A DNA stretch of 64,000 nt, taken from positions 248,001-312,000 of the forward strand of contig JADNRY010000039.1 of NCBI GenBank assembly GCA_015501585.1, given 5' to 3'. The notes below the pieces were generated by a model. It saw only the letters and a program-made list of their open reading frames with translations, did not search any database and was not told the DNA's origin. Position numbers and translations under genes: made by a program. The first letter of the stretch is position 1, and the number at the start of each line of letters is the position of its first letter. This DNA comes from Rhodocollybia butyracea. Taxonomy: Eukaryota; Basidiomycota; Agaricomycetes; Agaricales; Omphalotaceae. This document shows, piece by piece, positions 36,230 to 49,023 of this stretch.

Positions 36230-37997
36230 GGAAAGAAATTAGATGAGGCTTTTCCTTAAGTGCAAAGCAAGCGGGTTGAATACTTTATCCGAGCCACCGG
36301 CACGGGTGGCAGACTGTGGCAGATCGGGGTTTCGTGATGCGCAACAAGTTTCGAAACTTCATATTCAAATTAACTGCTTTGTTTAGCTTTTTGTAAGCGA
36401 GACTGATAAAGTGGATAAAGCTGGCGTCACCGTATAATCAGAAAACAGTATTGAGAAGTTTGAGAAGTACTATCCATAGTCTGCCACTTGCGTAGATTTT
36501 CAGAAACAGTGGCAGTTCGGGATGAACAGAGTTCGATCAAGAACTACTCATGAACTCGATTCTACGGTCAAATATTGCCAATCGCATCCCAGACTTTCCA
36601 GGCAATTATTACGCTTGATTGTTCCTAAGCGCCAACTAAGTCTTAGCCTTTAATTCCGCATTCCATGGTGGAATACTTGTCTCGTGAAGCTATGTTCAGG
36701 AACGTTGTAGCTCAGTCTCCCTGAAGGCGCAGAAAATCAACCAGAAATTTGACCCCCATGTGGCCGCTCATATTCTAAGTGGGACGTTAGTCTAAGTTAG
36801 TCATTTACACCACGACGACCACCATTGGTTTCTCGATTGACACCCAGTCCTAATTTTGTTTCCACAGGATAAATTCTCTCAGTGCCACCCACAAAGTTAT
36901 CGTTCTTTTCGGGATTGGCAGAAGTAGATAAAGTAACTTGGCACGACGAAGTTCTGTTTGGTGAGTGCATGGTTTCGATAACTAATTGCGTATCGGGTGC
37001 TTCGCGCCGAAAAACATCCTCGTGGTACCCTTATAGAAACTTGTTTTACAACCATTCGCTCATTCGGACAATGTTCGGACTTTCAAGTGCCTGATCGTCA
37101 TGATGCTTCAAAAATGCTAAATCATGGAAAGCCGTGGAAAGCGAAACAATTCGACCCCTTAGAACCACGTTACTCGGGACAAATGTTCAACAAGTGTTCG
37201 TGGAATAGGTGCTTACGACCAGGGTTTCGTGATCATGAAGGAAGGGTGCTCGAGTGACGATGCGAGCGAACATCTGGCAATGAGCTCAACACTGCCTCAC
37301 TCTTCGCCGCGCGTCTAGTAGTATGTATAATTTCGGGGTAAGTTATAAGTCTTTCTGATAAGGAGGCTTGTGCATACAAAACTAAGAGCGCCTTCTTTTA
37401 GTTCGTTTGTAGCCTCGACGTTTGTGCGACGGCACTTCTTAGTGCTGATCACAGCATTGTGGAGGCTACGCATCCCCGACATGTATTGCGATACATGTGG
37501 CTGCCCCGGCAGTTCCTAAATGGACCACACTACCACTGAAGATATAGATCAGCCTCCGTCTACCATCATTTGGAGAACCGAAAGTATCATAAGAGTCCAC
37601 AAGAGTACATATTCGGACCAGCACATCTATGTATGATTCTGGGTCCCCGAGGGCCGAAATTTAGGAGCTTTGCTGAAGATGAAAACCAGTGGCATTTCGA
37701 ATTTGAAGGGCCAGAATGTACTCTGGAAATAGCTTTGTTATTCTGACGCTGGTGCAACAGGTCCTGCTCGCGAAGACTGGGAGGTCATGGTACAGGTCAT
37801 TGACAGTCCGCTCAACCGATGAAATCACGTGACAACTTGTTGCGAGAAAAAATTCGGCGATAACTCAGAAAGAAATACTTAGTACAGCATGAATACTACT
37901 ATGAGTAAACAGGGCAATCCTCAAAGGCGGGCAGGTAGTAAACTTGCAGTCTGCCAGTCAAAAAGAATGGAGCAGCCTCTCGCAAGCTAAATTGAAG
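36230..37997. other. Intergenic region with dispersed repeat copies
   Basis: I see no supported gene. A 70-codon open frame at 36882-37094 has no recognisable domain or start context. At 37540-37720 two diverged copies of the GGTCCCCGAGG...CTGAAGAT repeat lie head to tail, with the spacer motif CACAAGAGTACATATTCGGA repeated again near 41375. Confidence 0.5.
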
Positions 37998-39677
37998 CTA
38001 AACGGTTTGAGGAGGTAGGTCTCTATGTGTGGACACTGTGGTGGTCACTCGAATTTCGTTGGGGTGTAGTAACTGTTCATCTAAAAAGCCAACCTGTCAG
38101 TTCCAACCCATGCTCAAGAAAAAAACGTGGTAAGATAAGTACCTCAATGTCAAAGTTGTCGCTATCACTATCAGCTTCTTTTGGCCTCTTCAAATCACTT
38201 CCATTTCCATCAATTTCTGTGACAGAGAAATCCCCTCGGCGTGGAAAATGTTCACTACGGTGGGAGCAACCAACACTTGAACCAGAAGTTTCGAAAGCTA
38301 CGGCCTTGGAAACAGGCATATCCGAGTCGGTAATGAGGTGGTTGGAAGAGCGGTCGGTGCGTCGATGGGAGTCTCGAGAGTTCAGAATTGCAACTTCAGA
38401 CCGACGTAAATGATTGGTTCAATGACTTGTAAAAGACCCAAGTCATACCCATTGTATTAACATAGATCTTGGTAATGCAAAGCTGGAATGCTATCCTATA
38501 AAGCAAGGATTACTATGTGAGCTTGAATCATTTTCCACCTTTCTGGATTGATATTTACCACCATAGCTTCTGAGTGTTGATTAGGTACAAAACCAGAAAC
38601 GCCAGTTGGTTGATTGTTACAAAAACACCACGAGTGACAGCGTACTGAAATATTTTGTTGAGCAGTGTATCTGTCCGCTTGATCCCGAGTTCATCCTTTT
38701 GACAGTCCAAGCTAGTGCTACCGTAGTGGTGATGTCAGAGACAAAGTCGAGGGTCGCATTCAATGTTAGTTCAATCTGAAATGAAATATTTATCAAAATG
38801 TGGTGCTCTGAGTACTTGAAGTTGAACAGTATGGACCTTAGGGCGTTTGTTTACCAAATTTGGCTCATTGCTGTTCTGAAACTCCCCGATAGCTTGTGCA
38901 AAACCCGCAGCTGAGAGACGGTAGAATTAGGGCAACAGGAACAAAAATGTCTCATGACTAGCTGCCAGCACGCACCTCCTCCACCAACAGCAGTCAGGAT
39001 GATGAACACTGGGACAGTCCAATGAGTCTGGCCGACTGTAGTCGAAGAACGTGAATCTTTGGATGATGTCATGTGAAGTAAATTCACATACGAAGCCAAA
39101 CACGCGAAGCAAAAAACATTTGAACACAAAATACTACTCCTAATGAGATAAAGATTTCCCATGTGATCGTCCTGCCAAAATGAAGAATAAGGTAGGTAGG
39201 TTAAGAATGAGAATAGGTGCATTTGCCTAGGAGTGATTGCGAACAACTCCAGATTTCCGAAGTTAGCTACGAAGTAATAGTGTATGACTTGAGATTGTAG
39301 ACAAGTCGTAGTAAAGTCGGCCAATCTAACAAGATAAGTACCACAGACATTTCGAGGAGAAACGAAAGTTGAACTTACATCAACACTCCTACCTATAGTC
39401 AAACGTGTTATCAGTTGTGCCTGCATGTATTATTTAATATTGAGAAATAGCTTACAAGTGTACGCAAAGGCCATTTATCACGATTCGTTTGAATGTATAT
39501 CCAAGCTTGGACTATTGTTACGCCAAATAAACTAAAACATTCTCAACGATTGAATGCTTTGGTAGGTGTACGTCACAATGAGACTCACGCTGTTGCAACG
39601 ACATATCCATAGAACAATCCGTCCTGCATTGCCGACAGATCTACCCCAAGCCCAAGAGCCGAAGGTGGATTAGACAT
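37998..39677 (-). CDS. DUF6534-type seven-helix membrane protein
   Basis: The start MSNPPSALGLGVDLSAMQDG leads into a first helix (LFYGYVVAT). Later exons give the ADFTTTCLQSQVIHYYFVAN segment, the THWTVPVFIILTAVGGG helix, a conserved ALAWT helix region near 38700, and the diagnostic KIYVNTMGMTWVFYKSLNQS near the end of the membrane domain. The cytosolic tail (VSKAVAFETSGSS..., acidic DSDSDNFDIE) is followed by a last small intron and a final exon ending HRDLPPQTV before TAG at 37998. These are the hallmarks of the large, functionally uncharacterised DUF6534 family of Agaricomycetes. At least eight short introns are needed, and the exact junctions in 38.4-39.5 kb were not all fixed. Confidence 0.7.
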
Positions 39678-40940
39678 AGACTTGAGCTGAAAGTTGTCGG
39701 TGAAACCAGTGAACACGATATGTGGGGCTGCAAAACACAGGTCAGTATTCTGTAGACTTAAGAAGCTCTCGGGAGTCGGAATGTGGGGCTGAAGCAGACA
39801 GGACTGCGCAGACTCGAGAAGCTTTTGACTGGTAGTCTGGCTAGTCCATCAGCCCGTCAAGATACAGTGGGGGCTGTTATCTTAAGCATCGAAGCATTGA
39901 CAGTGTTCACTAGACGACTCCACAAAAGTATTGATAGTGTCCAATAGCAAATGTTGATACCCGTTTAATGAACATTGGTTAGAGGAGTCTCCAACTTGCC
40001 AAACAACTTCCAGCCGAAACACTACCGTGGTGACGTGACAGAATCTTGTTTATCTTGCCCTACGTGAGGCTACCAGTTCTATATATGCTTAGCTATAGCT
40101 ACCGGCACATCCTGGTACACGTTGCTGCTGTAGAGAATCAGACTAAGTTGGTGATGTGGACTGGGGCAGGAGCCATGCCCACTGACAAAAATTCCCACTC
40201 GGAGCCCGGCCCTACTACAGAGCCAAGGCATTTAAGCCGCGGCTTAGTTCCTTGTACTTTTTGCTAGCACAGAGACCGAGAGGCCTTACATTGGGGTTGA
40301 TACTAGTACATAGTGATTCTAAACTCCTCAAAAATCATAACACAATCATAACACTATGGTCCAAGATCCCACAACCATAGGAACATGGGTTGACGTAGAC
40401 TCGAACCAGTCTCTGCTGCCTAGTCGTGAGTTGATATCACTTCCTCGGCAGTGACATCTTTGATCGAGCTTCATCAGAGTGCAGAAAAGTGCTGGCTCGA
40501 GTCTAGGGTTGATGGGTAGTCAGAGTGATATTGGTTACATTGAGCCTCTGAATAGACTCGTGAACGGTGAAACTCCATTTCTGAGACCATTTATTTATAG
40601 CTGGTGTGGCCAAATTGACCCATGAGTAGTAAAATTACTAGGAAGGTTCGCCTTCTATCTGGCAATTTGATTTGATCATTCAACAAAGCAATCGCTTACA
40701 ATGCTAATGGCCGCGGCTCTGAGAAACGCTCAGAAAGTTTTCAACTCTGCCTTGAGCCCTTCTTGAGCCTTGCCAGGGTCAGGCTGGGCTGGGGCTCAGC
40801 GCTCCGTACTCAGTACTCAGCATAGTAGGGCTGGGGGGCCAATCTCGCAGGCAACCTCAACCTGTGGGCACTGCCAGTAAGATTCAGTTTCCCGACTTCT
40901 ATGGATCTTGGATAAATCAACGTTGGGACACAGACAACAT

Positions 40941-41107
40941 ATTCATGGTTCAATTGACTTACACTAGTAGGAGCATAACAGAGCGGATCTCCATGGACTC
41001 GACAACGACACTTCGTCTCGACATATTCATTGTTCAATTGACTTACAGTAGGAGCATAACAGAGTGGATCTCCACGGACTCGACAGCGACACTTCGTCTC
41101 AACACTG
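40941..41107. repeat. Two-copy 84-bp tandem duplication
   Basis: The second copy starts at 41025 and differs by a 3-base deletion and a few substitutions; both start ATTCAT.GTTCAATTGACTT and end ACACTTCGTCTC.ACA. Confidence 0.75.
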
Positions 41108-41149
41108 CCTTAATCACTCTTGACTGAATTACAGTGTTCAACAATTGGG

Positions 41150-41480
41150 GTGAGCGCATATATGTATAATCTCGGAGCTCACCGAAGTTTAAAGGTCTCA
41201 CTGAAGATATAAATCAGTATTTGGAGGACCGAAAGTACACCCGATTACTGCTACAACAACTACGACCGGCGCATACTTATATGTATAATTTTAGAGTTCA
41301 CCGAGGTTTAAAGACCTCACTGAAGGTATAAATCACCAAAAGTATCAAGAAAGTACTACATACCTGCAAGAGTACACATTCGGACCAGCGCATACTTATA
41401 TGTATGATTCCGGGTCCCCGAAGTTTAGACTCGGTCTCCGACGTCGAAGATGAAAATCTGCCTTTAGAGGACTACATAAA
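41150..41480. repeat. Cluster of three copies of the dispersed spacer repeat
   Basis: Three head-to-tail copies begin GCGCATA(CTTA)TATGTAT and contain CACCGAGGTTTAAAG-type and CACTGAAG-type blocks (starts about 41154, 41270 and 41389). The same unit appears at 37.6 kb and in the zinc-cluster gene intron. Confidence 0.6.
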
Positions 41481-41817
41481 AGCATGCACCCACAGGTAGG
41501 ACAGACCTGGCACTAGGAGAGTGAGAAGGCGGGGACATTGCCGTTTGTGATTTTACCCGTCGAGCGCGTATCCCCCAAGGATTACAGAGAAAAAATCCGA
41601 GTTAAAGTACAGGAAAGAAATAAGCTTTATCTAAATCAATGGAGCGCGGAGTAGATCGTATGCGTGACAGTCTAACGCAAGTTCTGTACTTCTTGGAGGC
41701 TGAAGCACTGACCAGTACGACAGACAGTGACTGGCTAACCCCAACGGAGACTTGATACCGATGTATTTAAGTCGGTACATAGATTATTCCAAGTAAAAAT
41801 CGCTACATCCCAGCTCT

Positions 41818-43262
41818 CTAGACAGACTCACTCATGGGGGAAACATTCAATTCCTTCATGGCTAGATGCCTGTCCTCAAAGCCTGAGGATGTCCCAGTCG
41901 TGGTGGTAGTCGCCCCGCGCGCAGCGGCGAAAGGCCCTAGACGCATTCCAGATTTTCCAGAAGTATCACGCGTAGAAGGATGAGTGCTCAGGTGACGAGT
42001 TTCTCCTGTTGGAGCCATGAGTCCAAGCCCGATGCGGACGATGATCATGGAAAATACAAGTCCCTGGTTAGTTCATTAGTCACCAGCCGCTCTACTAGAA
42101 TACCTTAATACTCACGACGATAGGAGATATCTAGTGAAGATAAGGTTTAGCAATCAAAAACCCCTAAAATGTTTAAATTATTGGACTTACCGCATCCAGG
42201 AGGACGAATTGGAACCAGGATTCGACTTTGTACAGGATGAGGAGGCTCAAGAGCGCGGCAAAGTAGATCGCACCAGACTCGATGACGAGCAGCATTACCG
42301 GACTCCAGCTGTGATCGGTGAAACTGATTATCGAGCGGTTCACGTACCAGATCCGGTATGCAACGAGCGCTAGGCGTTAGGACGGCGTTGAGCAGTAGAT
42401 GAAATGAAATACGAAGCAGAGCATACCAGTACAAATGGTGTTCGTTGCAAGCGTGAGGGAGAAGAACGAAACAATCCATGAAGATAATTGCAGTGCGAAG
42501 ACTTCAGCATCCCCAATATGCGCAAAGGTATTTAAGAGGCCAATTCCAGCAGCTATAAATAAAATGAGAGCTAGACGAGCAACACCGCCAGTTAAACGCA
42601 CTTGTACTGCCTAACAAAAGTAGGAACGGGAAAGCAACGACTGTCCACCTTCTTCCCCAAACGATGTAACATCTTACAAGCTGTATGAGATGAGTATCCA
42701 GCATAAGAACAACGAATGGAATTATGCACTCACAACGACGCTATCCCCTACTAAAGTCTGCACAACATAGATTGCACTCCCAAAAACTTGAGTAAAGTTG
42801 GACAACATATTGAAAAAAGCGGCCGGTCCTCCTTCGGCGTTCCTGAATGTGATGAAGGCCATAAAGACACGGGCATAGTTGATTCCTATATGCTAATACA
42901 TGTCCGAAAATCAAAATGAAGCCCAGGACACAGAAGAAACATCACTAAGTGAACATACAATTGTCGCCAAAACGAACATTACAATAGATATCCAGAGCAT
43001 TGCCTGGTTAATCTTTTGATCAACAGGACGCCGCCAAACGAGGATCCATATTGTGAGCGTGAAAACGACGGTATATGCGCCTAAATTTGCGCGTCAGACA
43101 GGCTGAAACCGTAAAAGCGACAGCGGACAGCACCGGACATACCATACAGCAGAGTTTGAATAAAGATGGACACAAGTTTGGCCTGGGAGAGATGACAGCT
43201 GGGTAAATAGAACGAATTCGAATCATTGGTGCAGCACATACCTCGTCTGCTCCAAACGCCAT
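41818..43262 (-). CDS. Seven-helix membrane protein, basidiomycete-specific type
   Basis: Spliced exons start MAFGADE at 43262, then AKLVSIFIQTLLYGAYTVVF, TLTIWILVWRRPVDQKINQA and MLWISIVMFVLATI, a segment with GINYARVFMAFI, VQTLVGDSVVIYRCYIVWGR, RWTVVAFPFLLLLGST, then further helices near 42590, 42480, 42330 and 42200. The cytosolic tail is Ser/Thr-rich and ends NVSPMSESV. The RCYIVWGRRW motif between helices 3 and 4 is typical of a large family of mushroom 7TM proteins without known ligand. It is related in style, but not clearly in sequence, to the DUF6534 gene next to it. Nine or so short introns; junctions are approximate. Confidence 0.65.
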
Positions 43263-43837
43263 TATGAGCGAGGCAACGAGGCAAGGAGGTCAAAATCGGC
43301 TCATGGTGACAAAGGCCTTCATATAAGCTGTTGAAAGATCACGAGCTGAGCTCATGGAAATTAAGTGGCTACTAAATATCGCTTACCTCAAGTTCCTTTC
43401 GGACAGCCGGGAACTCTGATTGCGAAGACAGGATGAAGGGAATATCAAGTTTACATGTAATCATTACGGCGTGCAGTATAATTGGTGGTGCAAGATCTTG
43501 CAAGAGCTGAAGCGCTGACAAGGCAACCGAGATATGTCAGATAATTATTAATGGTGAAAATTGCCCGCGAATATGCTTAGAAACAAGTTCTGGGAGCAGA
43601 TCGTCGAAATAAAAGCCCACGACGCACCAAAAACGCGCTGGTTCCCTGAGCTCCAAATACTGGCTGTCTTGACTGATACAAGGGTAGCACCTTGTACTTA
43701 GCACCCGACTGTCAGATCTCGAGCCACTTGTCCAAAAGGAATAAAAAAGTTTAAAAAAGCGAGGCGATATGAATAGAAGTGTGGAGTTCTCGGCCCTAGT
43801 TGGGCGTCTAATAATCTGGACGTACGCGTAAACCACC

Positions 43838-45384
43838 ATGTTCGGGTGGACTGTTTTAATCTCCATAATTGCGATCGTTGTACCCGTGGTGCACCAAGTT
43901 TTCCTCGCTCCAATTATCAGGGCTGCTGGTCTCTCCTACACTGTTCAGAACTACGGACTCAATGCTGAAAAATGTGAAAAGTTTGAAGAGCTGAAGGGTT
44001 GTGAAAGTATGTAAGTGTTTTCGACTTGGGTTGACTCTTTCTTAACACCAACGTAAAGAAATCGTGCTACATCAAGCAACGGGTGTTCTTTATCTCGCAT
44101 GTTCAACTCCAGAGAACCGTCTCAAGTGGTTTCCTCCCGCTGGCAGCTATGAAACTCCAGTAGGAGAAGACTATATCGCCACATTTGACCCTCGTACATC
44201 GAAAATAACGCGTCTGAAGCTGGAAAACTTTCAGTTAAACGGAACAGTTCATGGCCTTGATGTTGTTCCTTCCGAAAAAAATCCCAATGAGCTCTTTGTT
44301 TATCTTGTCAACCATCGTACGCGTCAAGATGGCCTGGATCCCGCTACTGTTGGTGCAGATTCTGTCATTCAGATTTTCAAGACTGTTGTCGGAGGTTCTA
44401 CGTTATCTCACATCACAACTTTCCAAGTGCGAACTAAACTTTGTTCGTTTTCATCGTTTTTGGTTTACTAATCTTTTATATCGTGTAGGATTCTGCGATA
44501 ATAGGTCCCAACGACGTGACCGGTTTCAGCGATGGGAAGCGTTTCTATTTCACCAACTTCGTCAACAAGAAGACTGGGTTCGTATGTGACATATTCCTTT
44601 CTAGTCTTTTTTCGCCAACTCACGTTTCTTTCGTCCTAGGCTCATCAGCTAAGAGCAATGTTCACGACCTTCTCGTCTGTTGGATACTGCCATTCTGACC
44701 ATGGATGCAAGATCGTTGTTCCCGAACTTTTCGGGGCAAATGGCATCACGAAAGCTTCCAATGGTACTATCTATGTCGCTACCACCAATGGAATGGAGCT
44801 CAAGATGTACGAAAAGCAAGAAGATGCTTCGTTGATCTCCTTGGAGTCTATTCGATATAGTGCGCTTTCATCCTACTTTCTTATGCAATCAGTAGTCTGA
44901 TATTAGATATACAGCTACCCCGATAGACAACCTCGTTCTTGACAAGGAAGGAGCTCTGTGGAGCGCTGGTAAGTGTATTTGGTACGCTTCGCGACATCAA
45001 TAACGCATCTCTGTTACGCAGGATTCCCAAAGTACATGGAGATATACAACCATATCAAAGATTCTTCGCAACCTTCGTCGGTTTGCGCATGGAAGCTCAC
45101 CATGAACACCGGGGAAGGATCGTTCTATGGCGAAAGGTACAAGGTGCAAAAGGTGTGTTGGATCGTGATTTGAAGATCAATGTCAATTTAACTAGAAATT
45201 AGGTGCTGGAAAACAATGGCACTATCGGTTCAGGCTCTACTACAGTTGTTCGAGATACGGAACGAGGTCTCTTGTTTATGCACGGTGAGTAGACAGACTT
45301 CAAAGTTGCCTACGTGATATATGCTGATTCAATAAAGGTCTCGTCGCTCCTTATTTGACGGTGTGCCGGGACGTGGAACTTTGA
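43838..45384 (+). CDS. Paraoxonase/arylesterase-like protein 1
   Basis: The N-terminal hydrophobic anchor (MFGWTVLISIIAIVVPVVHQ) is followed by a beta-propeller of the paraoxonase/strictosidine-synthase-like superfamily: QNYGLNAEKCEKFEELKGCE, VLHQATGVLYLACS, DYIATFDPRTSKI, VHGLDVVPSEKNPNELFVYL, GPNDVTGFSDGKRFYFTN, ANGITKASNGTIYVATTNG, DNLVLDKEGALWSAGFPKY and RDTERGLLFMHGLV. The conserved Asn/Asp residues in GPNDV and in DNL match known calcium-binding positions of paraoxonases. The C-terminal sequence ends TVCRDVEL at 45384. Likely a secreted or membrane-anchored lactonase/esterase; the substrate is unknown. A tandem paralogue follows 210 bp downstream. Confidence 0.75.
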
Positions 45385-45593
45385 CTGAATTCGAGTACAT
45401 ATCTATTAGTGGCTCCAAATATAATGACAGGTGTAGGATCTTTTTCTTTTTCAAGGACGTGTCCCATCGCCATCATTCGATTGCTGTCAATGGGAGATCA
45501 TGCGTTCGTGCATCTTGGCCCGCGCTAAATCTTGAGCAATCTCTTCACCTTTCCACCCCGTTCAGTCTTTTCGCCCAGTCCTCATCGTTCAAT

Positions 45594-47111
45594 ATGGCTA
45601 AACTTGTGATTCCCGTTTTAGGCGTTGTATTCGCTATACTCGCATTCATATACCAGATATATATGGGTCCGTTCTTGAAGATGCTGGGTGTATACCACAC
45701 CGTGAGCACATTCGGCCTGAATTATCCTGCTTGTAAGAAGCACACCGAGATACAGGCTTGCGAAAGTGGGGGGAATTTCGTTGAGGATTCGGTTTCAGTT
45801 GCAGGTAGCTAAAACTCCTTTGTTATAGAACTGGTGCTTCATCAAAAGTCCGGTCTTTTGTATCTGGCTTGCTCGTCTTTGGAGAGCAGACTCCATTGGC
45901 TTCCTGCGACGGATGAGCTGAATACTCAAGGAAGAACGAACGATGATTACGTCGCCATTTACGATCCAGCTACTTCCAAAATCACCCGTGTCGAGTTTGA
46001 ACACTTCAATCATCCGATTTCGGTGCATGGCATGGATGTTGTTCCGTCTGTGCACAACCCCAACGAGCTTTTTGTGTACATGGTGAATCATCGCTCGCCC
46101 CCAGCTGGCCAGGATGCCAAGCTCGTCGGAGCAGACTCTGTTATAGAAGTGTTCAAAACTACGGTTGGCGGAAAACGATTATCGCATATCAAAACTGTTC
46201 GAGATTCTACTATCATCACCCCCAACGATGTTATTGGAGACGCGGATGGTAAAGGGTTTTTCTTTACGAATGATCATGGCTCGAAGACTGGATTTGTTAG
46301 TGATCGCTTTTCTACGTGCCAGACTCATTGATTTCTTTCGCTTACTAGACCCGTATCCTGGAACCCATTCGTTCGGCATTCTTTTGTCGGATACTGCCAT
46401 CTAGACCGCGGCTGTAAGAAAGCAAGCCCTGATTTGACTACCGCCAATGGAATCGCCGGGGCCTCCAATGGTACGGTATATGTGGCTCAGAGTATGCTTG
46501 GTAAAATCGCCGTTTTTGAAAGACAGGCGGATGACTCTTTGCTTTTGACGGATGAGATAACCCTAGGTATGTTCAAGAAATGCTTCGAGCTCACCTTGAG
46601 CCACCTTGAACCCATCCATCTAGGCCCAGCTTTGGACAACCTTGGGCTGGATAAAGATGGATCCTTGATCGCAGCAGGTATGCGAAAAGAGAACCACATT
46701 GTGCCATCTACCGATCATAAAAATGAAATAAAAACATTTTTTCTTCCTAGGTTTTCCCAAAGGTTTAGATATGCGTAAACATATGAAAAATCCTTCTCTT
46801 CGCTCTCGCAACCGCGTTCAAAGTCTCTACCAATACCGGACCCAACTCATTCTACGGCGAGAAATACAAGGTAGAAAAGGTCAGAAGCATATCATTGAAA
46901 ACCAGTCTTGGTCTACTCAGCTGTTGACTCCTTCCCAGGTATTCGAAGACGATGGAGCTATGGTTTCAGGTGCTACAACGGTGGTTCATGATTCAGAACG
47001 GGGACTGCTCTTCATGCATGGCAAGTCTTACTTGTCTTTCGTTAGTCTATAAACTGGGCTCATATCCACGCAGGGATAACCAGTTCGCACTTGACTGTGT
47101 GTCGCACTTGA
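45594..47111 (+). CDS. Paraoxonase/arylesterase-like protein 2, two apparent frameshifts
   Basis: Same layout as its neighbour: anchor MAKLVIPVLGVVFAILAFIY, VLHQKSGLLYLACSS, DYVAIYDPATSKITRVEFEH, VHGMDVVPSVHNPNELFVYM, TPNDVIGDADGKGFFFTNDH, TTANGIAGASNGTVYVA, DNLGLDKDGSLIAAG, SERGLLFMHG. The last intron has a GC donor (CATG|GCAAGT, about 47021) and joins to GITSSHLTVCRT before the stop at 47109-47111. Two single-base problems exist: an extra T in the run at about 46381-46384 before VGYCHLDRGC, and an extra A in AAAAA near 46786 before ATAFKVSTNTG. Both are in homopolymers, so this is either a decaying duplicate or an intact gene with read errors. Confidence 0.65.
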
Positions 47112-47882
47112 GACTTTCGCAACGCAGAAGAATTTGTAGGAAGAACTTACACATGTATTGTATGGTAATCGTCTGTCTCACCCACCAAGCTAAGTACTTG
47201 ATCTCAACGTTACCCACTGAAAGAGGTTACCTAGCGCTTAGTTCCGACTCAGAGCGCTTCTCATCGATATCTCCATTATCCTGCAAAAGAACAGCATAGA
47301 TTTGCCGTTTGCCGTTTGCCAATCCACTTTTCTTGGTTTTGCCCCAGAGGCAAGACAGGACGTTAGACAAGGTAGAACTCGCATGAGCTAGACAAAAACG
47401 TACCTACGATTTCTAAGATGCTATAAGCAAGGGCGACTAAATAAAGAGCCCCGAGTGCCTAAAGCAGCAACGGGAAGTATCTGAGCGTATGCGCATTTCT
47501 GTGATGACGGGACAGCTGATCAAGAAAATGCGAGAAACCTTGCCAGCGCTCTTCCGTACCGCCGCAAGAAACAGCTCAACTGCAAGAAACACAACAAGCC
47601 CTGTGGCGAAGTAGGTTGTTCCAGTAAGTGATATTGGTGCTTCTTATCGATGCTCGCTTTGTTCCAAACCAGCACCCTCACGCCCTAGATATAGCATCAA
47701 GAAATACTCGCCACTAGTGACTGGACTCTCGGTGAGGCTACTTGGACTCGTTGGCCTGAATTTCTATGGGCTTGAGCGTACAGCATGTATATTAATGCCA
47801 ACATATGTTTGAACAAACTTCTAGTACTGGCTTAGCATGCATAAGGAACGACATCCAGGAAACTTGTCCTTCCAAGATTCAC
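47112..47882. other. Spacer; 3' flank of the B units
   Basis: No gene seen. The part from about 47760 to 47890 (GCCTGAATTTCTATGGGCTT, ...TAGTACTGGCTTAGCAT, ...AACTTGTCCTTCCAAGATTC) matches the 3' flanks of B2 (51825-51960) and B3 (54270-54390), so it is the left edge of the B duplication unit. Confidence 0.5.
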
Positions 47883-48618
47883 TCAGTGGGCGAACTGGCA
47901 AGGGAACTCCAGGGAGAGAGCGTACGCGAGTCGGGAATAGTGAGGCCACGGTATATGGAGAGGGCTTCTATTTGGAGAGGTGTTCTTCATTTGAAATTCT
48001 TTCCAAAACTCTCTGTCAATCGTTTCCCATTCATTGGATTCATTCGAATCAGGATAGGCCACAACGAGCGTCAACGGGTCAGCTAAGTTATAAAGGCCCA
48101 GATATTTCTGAGCATGGATACCCTTCTTACCTATGAAAGCATATATGAAGCGCACAAGTAAAACTGGATCTGGGAGCAAGCACTCACCACCTTCTGCTAT
48201 CCACACAATACATCGGGCTTTAGTGCAGTGCTTTCCTCCGGTGACTATGCCATAAAGCCATTGCCGTTGTTTTCCTTCAGGCTCCATTGAACCTTGAAAT
48301 TTTACCAATTTATTTTTGTCTTCGTGCAAGGCTGTAGCGATTGTTATGCCGAGGTCCTGTTCAGCGTCACGATATTCCTGTGAGCGATGTGGTAGCTCGG
48401 GCCTGGGAATGCCTTGACGATCAACGAAGGTCATGACGAGCTGGCGATATGTGGGCTTTACGTGTAGTATGGTCACCGTAGCAAACACTTACAGGTCCGT
48501 CGCTTTCATGCGCCTGCGGTGGTCCTGTATTAGGCCCGGCTGGTTTTTTCACTGGCAGGGGGCATACAGCAAGTATGGAACTCGCTGCGAGTGTCAAGAG
48601 AAAAAGAGCGGAGCGCAT
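47883..48618 (-). CDS. B1: intact secreted family-B protein, 227 aa
   Basis: Exon 1 (48618-48493, 42 codons) has signal MRSALFLLTLAASSILAVCP and a short Pro-rich linker. The intron 48492-48441 is 52 nt, phase 0, GTAAGT donor. Exon 2 (48440-47883) runs LVMTFVDRQGIPRPELPHRS, then WLYGIVTGGKHCTKARCIVW. The core is C-T-K-A-R-C-I-V-W (the Gly of the usual C-x-G-W is Val here). Then come FIYAFIGKKGIHAQKYLGLY, TLVVAYPDSNESNEWETIDR and EFWKEFQ. The function is unknown; a secreted protein is inferred. It is divergent from an SNX3 exon 1 fragment about 1.1 kb away. The domain order (VEL/VIVTGG, Cys pair, YLGLY, VAYPD) is shared with B2 and B3. Confidence 0.7.
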
Positions 48619-49023
48619 TTTCGAAAATTGGGTGAGACAGAGGTTGGCCAGAAAACTGTTTTAGAGTGGGAGACTGAACCAGCAGAACTACGAGAACATT
48701 CGCCTCCGCGGCTTGCTTTTTATTCCCGTATCAAATCCTGAGGGTTGCAGGTGTAACAGAAGGAAGGAACCGAACAGCAGCGAACAGCCTACGGGTGCCA
48801 GTCCCGGCCTGTCCAGGCCTGTCCCTGCAGTGTTTCAGGCATCACGCGCGCCGCGCGCCACTCTGTGCCACTTCGCCGTAACCAGTATGAGTGCAGCACA
48901 GCAAAAATAACCAGATTTGGTTGAAATCTGTAATTGACGACCGTCTTATGTACCTAGGATGAAGCTTTGAAGGCCTGAAGCCTGAATATTTGAATATTGA
49001 ATATTGCTAGTTATGCCTAAACG

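Larger units (their letters stand above)
39740..41817. other. Intergenic region, no gene seen
   Basis: It holds short duplications but no supported coding region. Around 39725-39840 a stretch starting ATGTGGGGCTG and ending AGAAGCT is present twice, diverged, just upstream of the DUF6534 gene. A tandem 84-bp duplication lies at 40941 and repeat copies at 41150-41480. Confidence 0.5.

Noticed and set aside
36882..37257. Open frames of 70-86 codons in the spacer next to the zinc-cluster gene
   Set aside because: No domain, no splice-supported extension and no similarity to anything else in the window.
40360..40460. Possible minus-strand tRNA (GGTTCGAGTCT near 40395)
   Set aside because: The T-arm-like stretch lacks a proper 5-bp stem with 7-base loop, and no acceptor or anticodon stem can be formed around it.
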